In this document: positions 8,758 through 17,716 of the stretch, piece by piece
Layout: the number at the start of each line of letters is the position of its first letter
Position numbering within the stretch: position 1 is the first letter of the stretch
Source of the DNA: Acidobacteriota bacterium
GTDB taxonomy: Bacteria > Acidobacteriota > Terriglobia > Terriglobales > Acidobacteriaceae
Length of the DNA stretch: 64,000 nucleotides
Direction: 5' to 3'
Assembly: GCA_013289875.1 (NCBI GenBank)
Contig: JABCZC010000022.1
Span: forward strand, 1 to 64,000
Translations under genes and position numbers: made by a program
Notes under the pieces: model-generated
What the model saw: only the letters and a program-made list of their open reading frames with translations
Database searches by the model: none
Told to the model about the DNA's origin: nothing

Positions 8758-8791
8758 GAGTTTTCTCCTCGACGTCAGTTTACCGAAATGA

Positions 8792-8808
8792 GTATGAAAA
8801 AGTCATAC
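8792..8808. promoter_or_regulatory. Probable ParD operator
   Basis: A perfect inverted repeat GTATGA-AAAAG-TCATAC lies in the 57-base gap between the glyS stop and the parD start, about 35 bases before parD. Its place and symmetry fit a ribbon-helix-helix operator for the adjacent antitoxin. Binding is inferred. Confidence 0.55.
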
Positions 8809-8814
8809 CGTAAC

Positions 8815-10872
8815 CTAGCTGGTGACGACCTCGGAAAAGTCGGCGATGGACGAGAAGCTGCCGAGGACGTTGGCGATGAGAGCTAAACGATTGGCGCGAA
8901 TGGCAGGGTCCTCGGCCATAACCATGACCTTGTCGAAGAAGAGATCGACATGGGGACGAAGGGTGGCGATTTGTTCGAGTGCGTCGCCGTAGCCGTCGGT
9001 CCGGATGGGATGAATCTTAAGCATCAAGAGGTTCATGTGGTCGTAGAGCGACCGCTCCGCAAGCTCGACGAGTTTGTCTGGATCGATAGTGCTATGACTG
9101 TCGACATTCGCCTGACGGAGGATATTCTTGATCCGCTTGAACGCTGCCGATATCGCGATGAAATCCTCGGAGCCGCGTACGGCGGTAAGGGCTTCGGCGC
9201 GTGCGATGGCATCTCGCACATCATCAAATCCAGGGGCGAGAACCGCATTGACCACGCCATAGGCGAAGCCGCGCACGTCACGGAGATAAAATTCCACTCG
9301 CTCACGGAAAAACGCACTAAGCTTGCCATCCTCCACAGCGAGCAAGTCCGAAATTCTCAGCGGCAGGCCTGACTCGGCGAGGATCTTCACAATGCCGTTC
9401 GCCGCACGACGCAGTCCGAAGGGATCCTTCGAGCCGGTGGGTTCGAGGCCGATGCCGAACATCGCGGCGATTGTCTGGAAGCGATCGGCGATGCCGAATA
9501 TCTGGCCTTCGACGGTTGGCGGAATCGGGTCTTCTATTGCCGCCGGCGAGTATTGCCAGTAGATGGCTTGCGCGACGGTTTCTCCCAGGCCTTGAGCCCG
9601 CGCGTAGAGGCCACCAACGATGCCTTGAAGCTCGGTGAATTCCTTCACCAGCTCGGCAGTGAGGTCTGTCTTCGCAATGCGTACGGCGGTCAGGAGAGCA
9701 GCCTTCTCGAGATTTGTGCCGCGCACGGTGACAATCTCTGACAGGCGTTCAGCTATGCGAAGATTCGCCTCGGTCTTCGCGTAATAACTGCCTAAATCCT
9801 TTTGGAAGGTCACGGACTTCTGCATTTCGACGCGCTCTGTCAGCGGAATTTTCTGATCGACGGTCCAAAAGAATCGTGCGTCGTTGAATCTTGCGCGGAG
9901 CACGCGTTCGTTGCCGTGGCGGATGATCTCGTCGGCGTGTTCGCTGGGCTGAGTGTTCAGGACGGTCAAAAACCAGGGCGCGAGCTTGCCATGCGCGTCT
10001 TCAACGGCGAAGTACTTCTGGTGGTCGCGCATGACCGTCACCAGCACTTCTTCCGGAAGGGTGAGGTATTCGGGGTCGAAGCTGCCGAGCAAAACAGCGG
10101 GCCACTCGGTGAGATGTGTAACCGTGTCAACGAGAGCCTCGTCTTCGCGCCAGCGTGCTCCCGGGATGGTGCGGGTGGCAGCGTCGAGGCCTTTGCGAAT
10201 GCGGTCGCGGCGGAGCTCGACGTCGGCGGTGACGTGCGCGGCTTCGAGGACGCCAAGGTAGTCCGTGGCGTGTTCGACCGTGAGCGCGGCGTCTCCGTGG
10301 AGGATACGGTGCCCGTAGGTGAGGTTGGCGGCATGGACTCCAGCAAACTCGACGGGGACGATGGCGTGGTCAAGCAGAGCGAGCAGCCACTTGAGTGGGC
10401 GGACGAAGCGCTCGGGTTTGCCGGCGCGCCAGTACATGTTCTTCGGCCAGTAAAGGGCAGCGAGCTCTTTCGGCAATTGCTCGACAAGAATTTCGGACGC
10501 CGAGCGGCCTTTGCGTTCAATGACTGCTGAGACGTATTCGCCCTTCGGTGTATTGATTTTCTGGAGAGCGGCGACTTCGACTCCCGCTTTTTTGGCGAAG
10601 GCGTGGGCGGCAGGCGTGGACTCGCCGTTCTTGAAGGCGATGTTCCAGGAAGGTCCGGTGAGCTGTTCTTGCGTGTCGGCCTGGGCGACAATGACTCCTT
10701 TGACCAGCACGGCGAGGCGGCGCGGCGTGGAGTGGCTGTGTGTTTCGTGACCGGCGTCGAGAAGGCGCTCGCGAGTGAGAACGTCTTCGATGCGACGGGC
10801 GAGTTCCCCCTGTGCGGCGGCGATCATGCGTGCGGGGATTTCTTCGAGTCCGATTTCAAAGAGAAAATTCAT
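8815..10872 (-). CDS. glyS: Glycyl-tRNA synthetase beta subunit
   Basis: A 685-aa protein matching the usual length of the bacterial (alpha2beta2) GlyRS beta subunit. It starts FLFEIGLEEIPARMI, the conserved GlyS N-terminus, has an HD-domain-like central part (GLYARAQGLGETVAQAI, SKDPFGLRRAANGIVKIL), and ends in the anticodon-binding domain (LRPHVDLFFDKVMVMAEDPAIRANRLALI). It charges tRNA-Gly together with the alpha subunit, which is encoded 9 bases upstream on the same strand. Confidence 0.96.
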   Translation of the reverse strand: MNFLFEIGLEEIPARMIAAAQGELARRIEDVLTRERLLDAGHETHSHSTPRRLAVLVKGVIVAQADTQEQLTGPSWNIAFKNGESTPAAHAFAKKAGVEVAALQKINTPKGEYVSAVIERKGRSASEILVEQLPKELAALYWPKNMYWRAGKPERFVRPLKWLLALLDHAIVPVEFAGVHAANLTYGHRILHGDAALTVEHATDYLGVLEAAHVTADVELRRDRIRKGLDAATRTIPGARWREDEALVDTVTHLTEWPAVLLGSFDPEYLTLPEEVLVTVMRDHQKYFAVEDAHGKLAPWFLTVLNTQPSEHADEIIRHGNERVLRARFNDARFFWTVDQKIPLTERVEMQKSVTFQKDLGSYYAKTEANLRIAERLSEIVTVRGTNLEKAALLTAVRIAKTDLTAELVKEFTELQGIVGGLYARAQGLGETVAQAIYWQYSPAAIEDPIPPTVEGQIFGIADRFQTIAAMFGIGLEPTGSKDPFGLRRAANGIVKILAESGLPLRISDLLAVEDGKLSAFFRERVEFYLRDVRGFAYGVVNAVLAPGFDDVRDAIARAEALTAVRGSEDFIAISAAFKRIKNILRQANVDSHSTIDPDKLVELAERSLYDHMNLLMLKIHPIRTDGYGDALEQIATLRPHVDLFFDKVMVMAEDPAIRANRLALIANVLGSFSSIADFSEVVTS

Positions 10873-10881
10873 ATCTGGTTT

Positions 10882-11916
10882 CTAGCTTTGCTGCGCGGCA
10901 TAGGCCTTCGCGACTCCAACGGCCAGCGCTCGGATGCGAGCGATGACACCCACGCGTTCGGTGACGGAAATGGCGCCGCGGGCGTCGAGCAGGTTGAAGA
11001 GGTGCGAGCACTTGAGGCAGAGGTCGTAGGCTCCGAGGACCGGGAAACGGCGCTGTGCGGCCTGCACGTCTTCGGAGGGTGGAGGGGTCTCGTCTTCGTG
11101 CACGAGGCGGTCGTGGATCTTCTGACGGCGCTCCGCTAACTTTTCGGCATTGGGAGAGAAGCTGTCGCTATAACTTGCTAGCAGGTCCTGGCACTCGGCT
11201 TCGTAGAGGCGCAGGTGCTCCCAGAGCTTTTCGACCTCGGCGGCTTCGAAGTTATAGACGGAGAATTGCAATTCTTCTTCGAGCCGGATATCTCCGTAGG
11301 TGATTGCCTTGCCGGTCCTGGGATCGCGCACCCACACGATGTCATAGATCGACTCTTTGTCCTGCAGAAACTGCGCAAGGCGTTCAAGCCCATAGGTGAT
11401 TTCGCCACTAATGGGATCAAGATCGATGCCGCCGCACTGCTGGAAGTAGGTGAACTGCGTAATCTCCTGCCCATCGAGCATCACCTGCCAGCCGATGCCC
11501 CACGCGCCGAGCGTGGGTGCCTCCCAGTTGTCTTCTTCGAACTTAATGTCGTGCTCGGAGAGATCGATGCCGATGGCTTCGAGCGAGGCGAGGTAGACCT
11601 CCTGAATGTCAGACGGCGGCGGCTTGAGGATGACCTGAAACTGCGTGTGCTTGTAGAGGCGATTGGGATTCTCGCCATAGCGGCCGTCAGTGGGGCGTCG
11701 CGAGGGTTGAGCGTAGGCGATGTTGATGGGCCGCGGTCCAAGGACGCGGAGAAACGTGTCCGGAGACATGGTGCCGGCGCCGACTTCGACATCGTAGGGC
11801 TGCTGGAGGATGCATCCGCGCTCGGCCCAGAAGGTTTGCAGGCGGAAGAGCAGTTGCTGGAAGGTGAGAGGCTCAGTGCGCGTAGAGATAGAGGAAGCCG
11901 TAATGGTTGCAGACAC
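10882..11916 (-). CDS. glyQ: Glycyl-tRNA synthetase alpha subunit
   Basis: A 344-aa class II synthetase catalytic subunit. Diagnostic segments are [52 protein letters not shown], and the motif [22 protein letters not shown]. It forms glycyl-adenylate and works with GlyS. The N-terminus is extended by about 15 residues relative to the conserved start. It lies 71 bases downstream of recO and 9 bases upstream of glyS. Confidence 0.96.
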   Translation of the reverse strand: MSATITASSISTRTEPLTFQQLLFRLQTFWAERGCILQQPYDVEVGAGTMSPDTFLRVLGPRPINIAYAQPSRRPTDGRYGENPNRLYKHTQFQVILKPPPSDIQEVYLASLEAIGIDLSEHDIKFEEDNWEAPTLGAWGIGWQVMLDGQEITQFTYFQQCGGIDLDPISGEITYGLERLAQFLQDKESIYDIVWVRDPRTGKAITYGDIRLEEELQFSVYNFEAAEVEKLWEHLRLYEAECQDLLASYSDSFSPNAEKLAERRQKIHDRLVHEDETPPPSEDVQAAQRRFPVLGAYDLCLKCSHLFNLLDARGAISVTERVGVIARIRALAVGVAKAYAAQQS

Positions 11917-11987
11917 TTTTGATTTTCCGTTGACGGAACGCTACTGGAATTCTACAGGTGTCGGAGCAGGCCGGCGGATTACCAGCT

Positions 11988-12731
11988 TCATCCTCCCAGT
12001 TTGACCAGTGCGGCGACAGCGTGGAGTTTGCGTTCCAGGTGGCGTTCGAGGGCATGCATGGCGAAGCGGCGGAGGTCGGAGGCGCGGTTGCGGTGCCAGT
12101 CTTCTGACGCCAGGGCGGCGATGGGCGCGCGCAATATGTGGGCGGCAGTGGCGAGCGAGGCAGGTGCAAGTATCCGGCTGGCGGGGTGTTTATGGTCGAC
12201 GCAGAAGAGCCCGTCGGACTGAAGACTGAAGTATGCGGCTTCGCCGGCAAAGGGCCTGTTGCAGACATTGCAGTGGGCCATGTCCGGCATCCAGCCCATG
12301 AGGCGGATGATCCAGAGGCCAAAGTAGGTTACGGGCAGCCATATCTGCCCCGCGCGGGTATGTTCGAGGACAGCCAAAGCAAGGCGAAAGACCGGATCCT
12401 GCGGATCGTGGTCGGGGAGGGTTTCTTCGAGCACCTCGGCAAAGAAGGCGAGGGCGGCCGCGCGGGCGTAGTCGACAGGTTCGGAGAGTGGAGAGGAAAG
12501 GATCTCGCAGGAATCGAGGCGGACGAGCTCCTGGCGCGGCTTTTCTACGTAGCTGGCCAGAACGTAGGTCATGGGCTCCAGGGCCCCGCCGAAGCGCTTG
12601 CGAGACTTGGAGGAGGATTTGGCGATGCCCTTGAGCTTGCCCTGATCGCGCGTGAAGAGCGAGACGAGCTGGTCGGCCTCATGAACGGGCCAGGTGCGAA
12701 GAACAAGGGCTTCAGCCTGGTGGGCAATCAC
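11988..12731 (-). CDS. recO: DNA repair protein RecO
   Basis: A 247-aa protein with the RecO pattern: N-terminal OB fold (AEALVLRTWPVHEADQLVSLFTRDQGKLKGIAKSS), a helical middle region, and a zinc-site-like segment (CNVC ... CVDHKH, about residues 160-190). RecO anneals single strands and helps load RecA with RecR in gap repair. It leads the minus-strand string recO-glyQ-glyS and is divergent from glnA across about 240 bases. Confidence 0.92.
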   Translation of the reverse strand: MIAHQAEALVLRTWPVHEADQLVSLFTRDQGKLKGIAKSSSKSRKRFGGALEPMTYVLASYVEKPRQELVRLDSCEILSSPLSEPVDYARAAALAFFAEVLEETLPDHDPQDPVFRLALAVLEHTRAGQIWLPVTYFGLWIIRLMGWMPDMAHCNVCNRPFAGEAAYFSLQSDGLFCVDHKHPASRILAPASLATAAHILRAPIAALASEDWHRNRASDLRRFAMHALERHLERKLHAVAALVKLGG

Positions 12732-12975
12732 TGGCTTTCAGAATAGCGGAAAGCAGGAGGACAGCTGTTGCTGCCGGCTCCAATCGCCGGCTCCGCATGG
12801 ATAAATAACTAAAATTTGCCAAATTACTTTTCTTAATACTATTTTCCCTTTTTGAACCGGCCCGGTAGTCTTGATTGAGAGTACTAATCCCTCACATCCG
12901 AACCATATCGGCAGGGCCGCCAAAGATTTCAGTGTAGGGAGAAGGCTTTGTTTTCAACTCAATTTGAGGAGATCC

Positions 12976-14406
12976 ATGTCAACTGAACTTCGTAATTTCC
13001 TGGCGTTGTCGTATCCAGAGCTGGAAGAACTGAACCTTAAGGCCAAGGAACAGCGCATGAAGCGCGTTGCGCCGGACAAGATTCAGGAAGAGCGGCTGAA
13101 GTATTTGACTGACCAAAAAGGCATTAAGGCCGTCACCGTACTGTTCAGCGACCTCGAAGGCCGCCTGCACATGCTGGACTACGACAAGAAATTTATCACC
13201 AAGAGTTACGACAACCTGACGTTCGATGGATCGTCGATTCGCGGCTTCACGGCGCAGCGCGAAAGCGATCTGCGCCTGGGAATCGACTGGGGCGCGTTTT
13301 ATTTTGCGCCCGCCGACTTTTTTGGGCACGGCAAAGTGCTGGTTTTCGGCGAAGTCATCGACAAGGGCGGCTCGCCTTACTCGGCCGACATGCGCGGCGT
13401 GCTGAAGGGCTACGCCCAGGGCCTCTACGACAAACATGGCTACACGCTGAACGCCGCGAATGAGATCGAGGGCTTTCTCTTCGCCGGCCTCGACGCGGAG
13501 AAGCTTTTCCCTTCGACTGGCCACTTTGAATACGTCAATACCGGCGGGTATTACCATTCGCTCCCCGGCGATCCGCTGCGCAGCTTCATCGACACTACCG
13601 CCGAAGTACAGCGCGCCATGGGCTTTGAGAATGAGAAGGATCACCCTGAAGTCGCGCCATCACAGTTTGAAATTAACTACGGTTACGGCGAAGTTGTGGC
13701 AGCTGCCGACCAGATCCAGCTTTACAAGCTGATCTGCCGCCAGGTAGCCACCAAGCAGGGAATGACGGCCTCTTTCCTACCCAAGCCCGTCGTTGGCGTC
13801 AACGGCAGCGGGATGCACACCAACATGTCCATCAGCAAGGAAGGCAAGAACATCTTCTGGGATCCACAGGGAGAGGAAAAGCTGGCGTCGTTTGGCTGGG
13901 AATTTGTCGACCGCGTTCTGACTCACGGCAACGATATCTGCCTGTTCCTGAATTCGAGTGTCAATGCCTATCGCCGCCTCGATCCACACTACGAAGCGCC
14001 GAACCAGCTCAATGCATCGGCGGTGAATCGCGGCGCGATGGTTCGCATCCCGATCGGCAACGAGCGGTCGATGCGCGTCGAGGTTCGCGCGGTGGCTCCG
14101 GATTCCAATCCTTACCTGGTGATGTATTCGATCTTCAAGTCGGGTCTCGACGGTGAAACAGCGAAGATTCCCGACCTGCGGTCCGCCGGGCGCTACCTGC
14201 CGGACAACATCTACACGGCGCTTGAAAATTTCCGCAACTCCACCTGGGTAACGAAGCTGCTCGGCGAAGATGTGAAAGGCCGCTACGCGGACCTGAAGCA
14301 GGCCTCGGCGGATCGTTGCCCGCGCCTTCTGGGCACAAGCGTGAAGCCTTCGGAGGTGCAGTTCCACCACGAGGTTTACAACCAGTTCCTATGGAACCAG
14401 TTCTAG
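12976..14406 (+). CDS. glnA: Glutamine synthetase type I
   Basis: ATP-dependent synthesis of glutamine from glutamate and ammonia. The 476-aa product carries FDGSSIRGF (N-terminal beta-grasp and active-site latch), the metal-binding segments NEIEGFLF and GSGMHTNMSI, and the ATP region with NRSAxxRIP-like NRGAMVRIPIGNERSMRVEVR. The ATG at 12976 is preceded by GAGGAGATCC and is preferred over an in-frame start at 12871. I do not see the classical adenylylation motif NLYDLP near the C-terminus. Control by adenylylation is therefore doubtful. Confidence 0.93.
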   Translation: MSTELRNFLALSYPELEELNLKAKEQRMKRVAPDKIQEERLKYLTDQKGIKAVTVLFSDLEGRLHMLDYDKKFITKSYDNLTFDGSSIRGFTAQRESDLRLGIDWGAFYFAPADFFGHGKVLVFGEVIDKGGSPYSADMRGVLKGYAQGLYDKHGYTLNAANEIEGFLFAGLDAEKLFPSTGHFEYVNTGGYYHSLPGDPLRSFIDTTAEVQRAMGFENEKDHPEVAPSQFEINYGYGEVVAAADQIQLYKLICRQVATKQGMTASFLPKPVVGVNGSGMHTNMSISKEGKNIFWDPQGEEKLASFGWEFVDRVLTHGNDICLFLNSSVNAYRRLDPHYEAPNQLNASAVNRGAMVRIPIGNERSMRVEVRAVAPDSNPYLVMYSIFKSGLDGETAKIPDLRSAGRYLPDNIYTALENFRNSTWVTKLLGEDVKGRYADLKQASADRCPRLLGTSVKPSEVQFHHEVYNQFLWNQF

Positions 14407-14429
14407 ACTGTGCCGCCACGAAAAAGAAG

Positions 14430-14453
14430 ACGCTCCGGCCATGTCCGGGGCGT
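14430..14453. terminator. Bidirectional terminator between glnA and a convergent gene
   Basis: ACGCTCCGG and CCGGGGCGT form a 9-bp stem (one wobble) with loop CCATGT, followed by TTTTT on the plus strand and TCTTCTTTTT on the minus strand. It lies 24 bases after the glnA stop and 15 bases after the end of the convergent gene. Confidence 0.88.
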
Positions 14454-14467
14454 TTTTGCGTTCCGAG

Positions 14468-15118
14468 CTACTTCAGTACGGCGCCAGCAGGAACGACGGC
14501 GGCGGAGACCACGATCTGCGTGGCATTTGACAGGTGAATATTCTTCTTCGCTTGAGTTAGCGTGGCAGAGGTAGCATCCTTCGGCGAACCGGAGAGGGTG
14601 AGTCCTTCGATGGGATGCGGACCTGCCGGAGCACCGTTCTGGCTGTTTTGGCCGTTTGATTTGTTGTCGCCTATTGTCCCGGGACGATATGAGCTGGGAT
14701 CGTAAGTCTTGTCATCATTGCCGAAGGTGGGTGTGGTACTCGTGATGCTGACGATAGTCGCCTTGATGGGCAGCTCTTTGCCATTCTTGATCTGGAGCTT
14801 ATCAATGGTGAGAACGAGCGTGGAGTCGCCTTTGTTTTCTGAAGGAGTCACCGAGTCTATACGGCCCTGAAGAAGGGAGCCGATGGGAACGATAGTGCCG
14901 TCATTGAGCTTTCCGGCTGTGGACACTTTCGCTGTAAAGGGATCGCCCGCTTTGGTCTTCTTGGCGTCAATGCCCTTATCGATGTTGGCCGCGAGATTGA
15001 CCATCATAATGACCTGCGATGGAGCGGCGCTGTCGGCCTGGGGTGTGCTGGGTGTTTGCGCGGCAACGCACGAAACTGAGGCAAGAATGACCGCGAGGGT
15101 TGCTTTTTGTTTGAGCAT
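14468..15118 (-). CDS. Secreted protein of unknown function
   Basis: A 216-aa protein with a signal peptide (basic MLKQK, hydrophobic ATLAVILASVSCVAA, cleavage near residue 20) and no further membrane segment. The mature part has a beta-rich segment (AGDPFTAKVSTAGKLNDGTIVPIGSLLQGRI) resembling the cell-surface domain found in many acidobacterial secreted proteins, then a low-complexity Gly/Asn/Gln region (about residues 150-170). No catalytic motif was recognised. A weak ribosome binding site (GGAAAC) precedes the ATG. Confidence 0.7.
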   Translation of the reverse strand: MLKQKATLAVILASVSCVAAQTPSTPQADSAAPSQVIMMVNLAANIDKGIDAKKTKAGDPFTAKVSTAGKLNDGTIVPIGSLLQGRIDSVTPSENKGDSTLVLTIDKLQIKNGKELPIKATIVSITSTTPTFGNDDKTYDPSSYRPGTIGDNKSNGQNSQNGAPAGPHPIEGLTLSGSPKDATSATLTQAKKNIHLSNATQIVVSAAVVPAGAVLK

Positions 15119-15227
15119 AGTGACGAGTTTCCTTTTCTTACGGACGCTGCTCGGCGAGGCCGACAGTCGATCTTAAAGTCCCCTGCACCACGCGTCCAGT
15201 GGCGCGCCACAACGGGTCCAGCTACCG

Positions 15228-15890
15228 CTAAATCGGCCGCTTGCCATAGTCCAGAAGGTAGCCAGGCACATCATCAACATCGACGGGCAGGCGGGGATCC
15301 GGTAGAGGGACTCCAGTCTGCACATGAAAGGGCAGCACGCCAGCCCACACTTTGAGCGAGTAGTCTTCCTCGTCATCGAGGGGCGGGCCGGTTCGAACCT
15401 TGGCAGAAGCTTCGCTGATGGGCAGGGCGAGAACCTTGGTGGCTTTGAGTTCCTGCTCCGTCGGCCAGCGGACGTCGTCCCACCGCCCGGGCACGATCTG
15501 TTCGGAGATCGCGCGGAGTGCAGTGGTTTTTTCTTCGGATGACTCAACGAGGGTCGCAGTTCCAAACAAAACGACCGATCGGTAATTCATGGAGTGGTGG
15601 AAGGCTGAACGGGCGAGCACAAGGCCGTCGAGCAGAGTGACCGTGACACAGACTTCGACGCCCATAGCCAGCGTGCGAAGCATACGGCTGGCGGCTGAAC
15701 CATGCAGGTAAAATGTGTTCCCGAGGCGTCCATAACCGGTGGGGATGACGAAGGGCTGGCCGTCGACCACGAAACCCACGTGGCACAGGAAGCCGGCGTC
15801 GAGAATGCTGTAGATCGTCGCTTCAGAATAGTCGCCCCGCTTGGGCAACCTCGCCACTTGCGTACGATTTGTCGGTGCGTCCTGGTTCAT
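15228..15890 (-). CDS. Pyridoxamine 5'-phosphate oxidase-like flavin protein
   Basis: A 220-aa protein of the split-barrel FMN-binding superfamily (pyridox_ox_2 type). It has TIYSILDAGFLCHVGFVVDGQPFVIPTGYGRLGNTFYLHGS, then the FMN-contact-like SAASRMLRTL and a conserved RSAFHHSMNYRSVVLFG block. The start at 15890 follows GGAAGGGAAGACAGG; the frame is open upstream but not coding-like there. Members bind FMN, F420 or heme, and the actual substrate is unknown. It lies downstream of the ferredoxin gene on the same strand. Confidence 0.85.
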   Translation of the reverse strand: MNQDAPTNRTQVARLPKRGDYSEATIYSILDAGFLCHVGFVVDGQPFVIPTGYGRLGNTFYLHGSAASRMLRTLAMGVEVCVTVTLLDGLVLARSAFHHSMNYRSVVLFGTATLVESSEEKTTALRAISEQIVPGRWDDVRWPTEQELKATKVLALPISEASAKVRTGPPLDDEEDYSLKVWAGVLPFHVQTGVPLPDPRLPVDVDDVPGYLLDYGKRPI

Positions 15891-15996
15891 CCTGTCTTCC
15901 CTTCCTTCTCCCGCTTGTACCGGCTTCAGTTTAGCTGCGAAAAAGCAAAACGCGCAGCCTGAGAAGACTGCGCGCTGCAAGGCTCCGCGAAAACTT

Positions 15997-16257
15997 CTAT
16001 CGGCCGAAGAACGTAGAGTTCTTTTCGGTATAGCTGGACCACTTTTCCGGCAGATCGTCCGCAGCAAAGATTGCCGACACCGGACAGACCGGAACGCAGG
16101 CTCCGCAATCGATGCACTCCACCGGATCGATGAAGAGCTGCTCCTGTTCGGCATTTGTTGCTTCGTCTTTCTTAGGGTGGATACAGTCCACCGGGCATGC
16201 ATCCACACATGCCATGTCCTTGGTGCCAATGCAGGGTTCAGCGATTACATATGCCAT
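15997..16257 (-). CDS. 7Fe ferredoxin ([3Fe-4S][4Fe-4S])
   Basis: An 86-aa ferredoxin with an N-terminal cluster region CIGTKDMACVDACPVDCI (Cys spacing C-x7-C-x3-C-x3-C, typical of 7Fe ferredoxins) and a second CIDCGACVPVCP motif. It should carry electrons at low potential for cytoplasmic redox enzymes. The gene stands alone, with 108 bases upstream before the phosphatase-like gene and 106 bases downstream. Confidence 0.92.
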   Translation of the reverse strand: MAYVIAEPCIGTKDMACVDACPVDCIHPKKDEATNAEQEQLFIDPVECIDCGACVPVCPVSAIFAADDLPEKWSSYTEKNSTFFGR

Positions 16258-16365
16258 GGGAGATCCTCTTCCAGTAAAGGGTGTTCAGACAGACTTATTG
16301 TACCGGACCGCGCGGCCGGAGAGATACGACTCCGGCGCAAAAAACCCGGTCGAGTGGATGGGGAC

Positions 16366-17253
16366 TCAAGGCTTTATTCGCTGGGCGCGGCGGGCGGCAA
16401 ATTCCGCGGGCGTGGGAATGGGTTCAAGGGCGTGCCCGGCAAACATGTAGCCAAAAAAGCCGAGGAGTTCATCGCGCAACAGACCATTGGTAGCAAGCAC
16501 TTCCCTGCTGTCGAGACGGAAGAGACTGCCATCAAAGGTAGTCATGCTCCCCCCGGCTTCAAGGACGAGTAATGCCCCGGCGGAAGTGTCCCACGGATTG
16601 AGATTGAACTCCCAGTACGCGTCGACGCGACCGCACGCTGTGTAGGCAAGGTCGAGAGCCGCGGATCCTGCTCGGCGCACTCCATGGGAACGCAGCGTGA
16701 ACTCCTGGTAGAAGTGGATGTTTGGATTGTCGTGGCGTTTACGGCTGGGAAAGCCGGTGGCAAGCAACGCCTCAGCCAAATCCGCGGCGCCGGATACGTG
16801 GATGCGCGTGCCATTGAGATATGCGCCTTTCCCCTTTTCCGTGGTGAAGAGTTCGTCTCGCAACGGATCGTAGACGATGCCCGCGATCAACTCTCCATCC
16901 TGTGACGCCGTCAGGTTGGGCGCACGGCGCTCAAGACCCATCGAGACGCAAAAGACAGGGAAGGTGTGGGCGAAGTTTGTGGTGCCGTCGAGAGGATCAA
17001 TGTACCAGCGATATTCGCGATCCATGTTGGAGCGTGTGCCTTCTTCCCCATAGACGCCGTGCTCGGGAAAGAGCGCATGCAATCGCTCGTAAATGAGCTT
17101 TTCCGAGGCACGATCGGCCTCGGTGACCAGATCGACGTCGCCCTTGTATTCGGTGGCGACTCCCCGACGGTAGTAGTCGCGCAGAAGTGCTCCAGCCTCG
17201 ACCGCGATGGCCGATGCAGGCGCTGCAAAGACAAATTCCGATGGTACGTTCAA
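16366..17253 (-). CDS. Inositol monophosphatase family protein
   Basis: A 295-aa Mg-dependent phosphatase. The two family signatures are WYIDPLDGTTNFAH (metal-binding DxxDGT, about residues 83-96) and WEFNLNPWDTSAGALL (WDxxAG, about residues 214-229), with the upstream metal ligand in GEEGTRS. It may act on inositol phosphates, histidinol phosphate or nucleoside phosphates; sequence alone does not decide. The ATG overlaps the end of the Hfq-like gene by 4 bases, which couples their translation. Confidence 0.88.
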   Translation of the reverse strand: MNVPSEFVFAAPASAIAVEAGALLRDYYRRGVATEYKGDVDLVTEADRASEKLIYERLHALFPEHGVYGEEGTRSNMDREYRWYIDPLDGTTNFAHTFPVFCVSMGLERRAPNLTASQDGELIAGIVYDPLRDELFTTEKGKGAYLNGTRIHVSGAADLAEALLATGFPSRKRHDNPNIHFYQEFTLRSHGVRRAGSAALDLAYTACGRVDAYWEFNLNPWDTSAGALLVLEAGGSMTTFDGSLFRLDSREVLATNGLLRDELLGFFGYMFAGHALEPIPTPAEFAARRAQRIKP

Positions 17254-17621
17254 TGCGAATCCCCGTTGGGCGGATCGTCGACGCGGAAACTCTCTGATTG
17301 CTGGTTCTCTGTGTCGAGACCGGATGCAGTGGGAAGTTTGCGCACGCCGCGGCGGCGCACTTCCTCTCCCCGGCGAGCCAACTCGGTGATGGTCCGGATC
17401 TGATGCTTGTAGATGAACAGATTGGGCTTACCCTCGCGTGTGAGCCGGATCATGCGGTCGTCGAAGTACTCGATCCAGCCGGAGACGGTCTCGCCATCGT
17501 GCAACTTCACGGAGACACGAACCTGTTTTTCGCTGAGGAAGCGCAGATAAAGCGCTTCCTGACCGGTATCACCCGGAGGCGGAGACTTCTGACGCCGTCG
17601 GGAGGCGTTAAGGGGCGGCAT
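17250..17621 (-). CDS. hfq: Hfq-like (Sm-fold) RNA-binding protein
   Basis: A 123-aa protein whose middle (about residues 20-75) matches the Hfq/Sm fold: QEALYLRFLSEKQVRVSVKLHDGE as Sm1, and the LFIYKHQIRTI ending corresponding to Hfq's YKHAIST motif as Sm2. The C-terminal half is an Arg-rich, disordered tail. Start chosen at the ATG at 17621, where the conserved sequence begins; the long upstream open frame overlaps nei and is not coding-like. It lies between nei and the phosphatase-like gene. Whether it works as a general sRNA chaperone is unknown. Confidence 0.8.
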   Translation of the reverse strand: MPPLNASRRRQKSPPPGDTGQEALYLRFLSEKQVRVSVKLHDGETVSGWIEYFDDRMIRLTREGKPNLFIYKHQIRTITELARRGEEVRRRGVRKLPTASGLDTENQQSESFRVDDPPNGDSH

Positions 17622-17716
17622 ATCGATATTGTAGCGGACGGCTGGTCGCCGGTTCGGGTTGCCTTGAGAAGAGGAGAGCCGCCTGGTTGTACGTGTTTCT
17701 ACGCGGCCAACGCGGC

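Noticed and set aside
12732-12975. glnA RNA (glutamine riboswitch) before glnA
   Set aside because: The cyanobacterial glnA-motif core is not present; the only repeats there are two direct GCCGGCTCC copies.
16315-16336. GCCGGAG/CTCCGGC hairpin upstream of the ferredoxin gene
   Set aside because: On the minus strand the T-run precedes the stem instead of following it, so it is not a terminator for the ferredoxin side genes; no other role can be supported.
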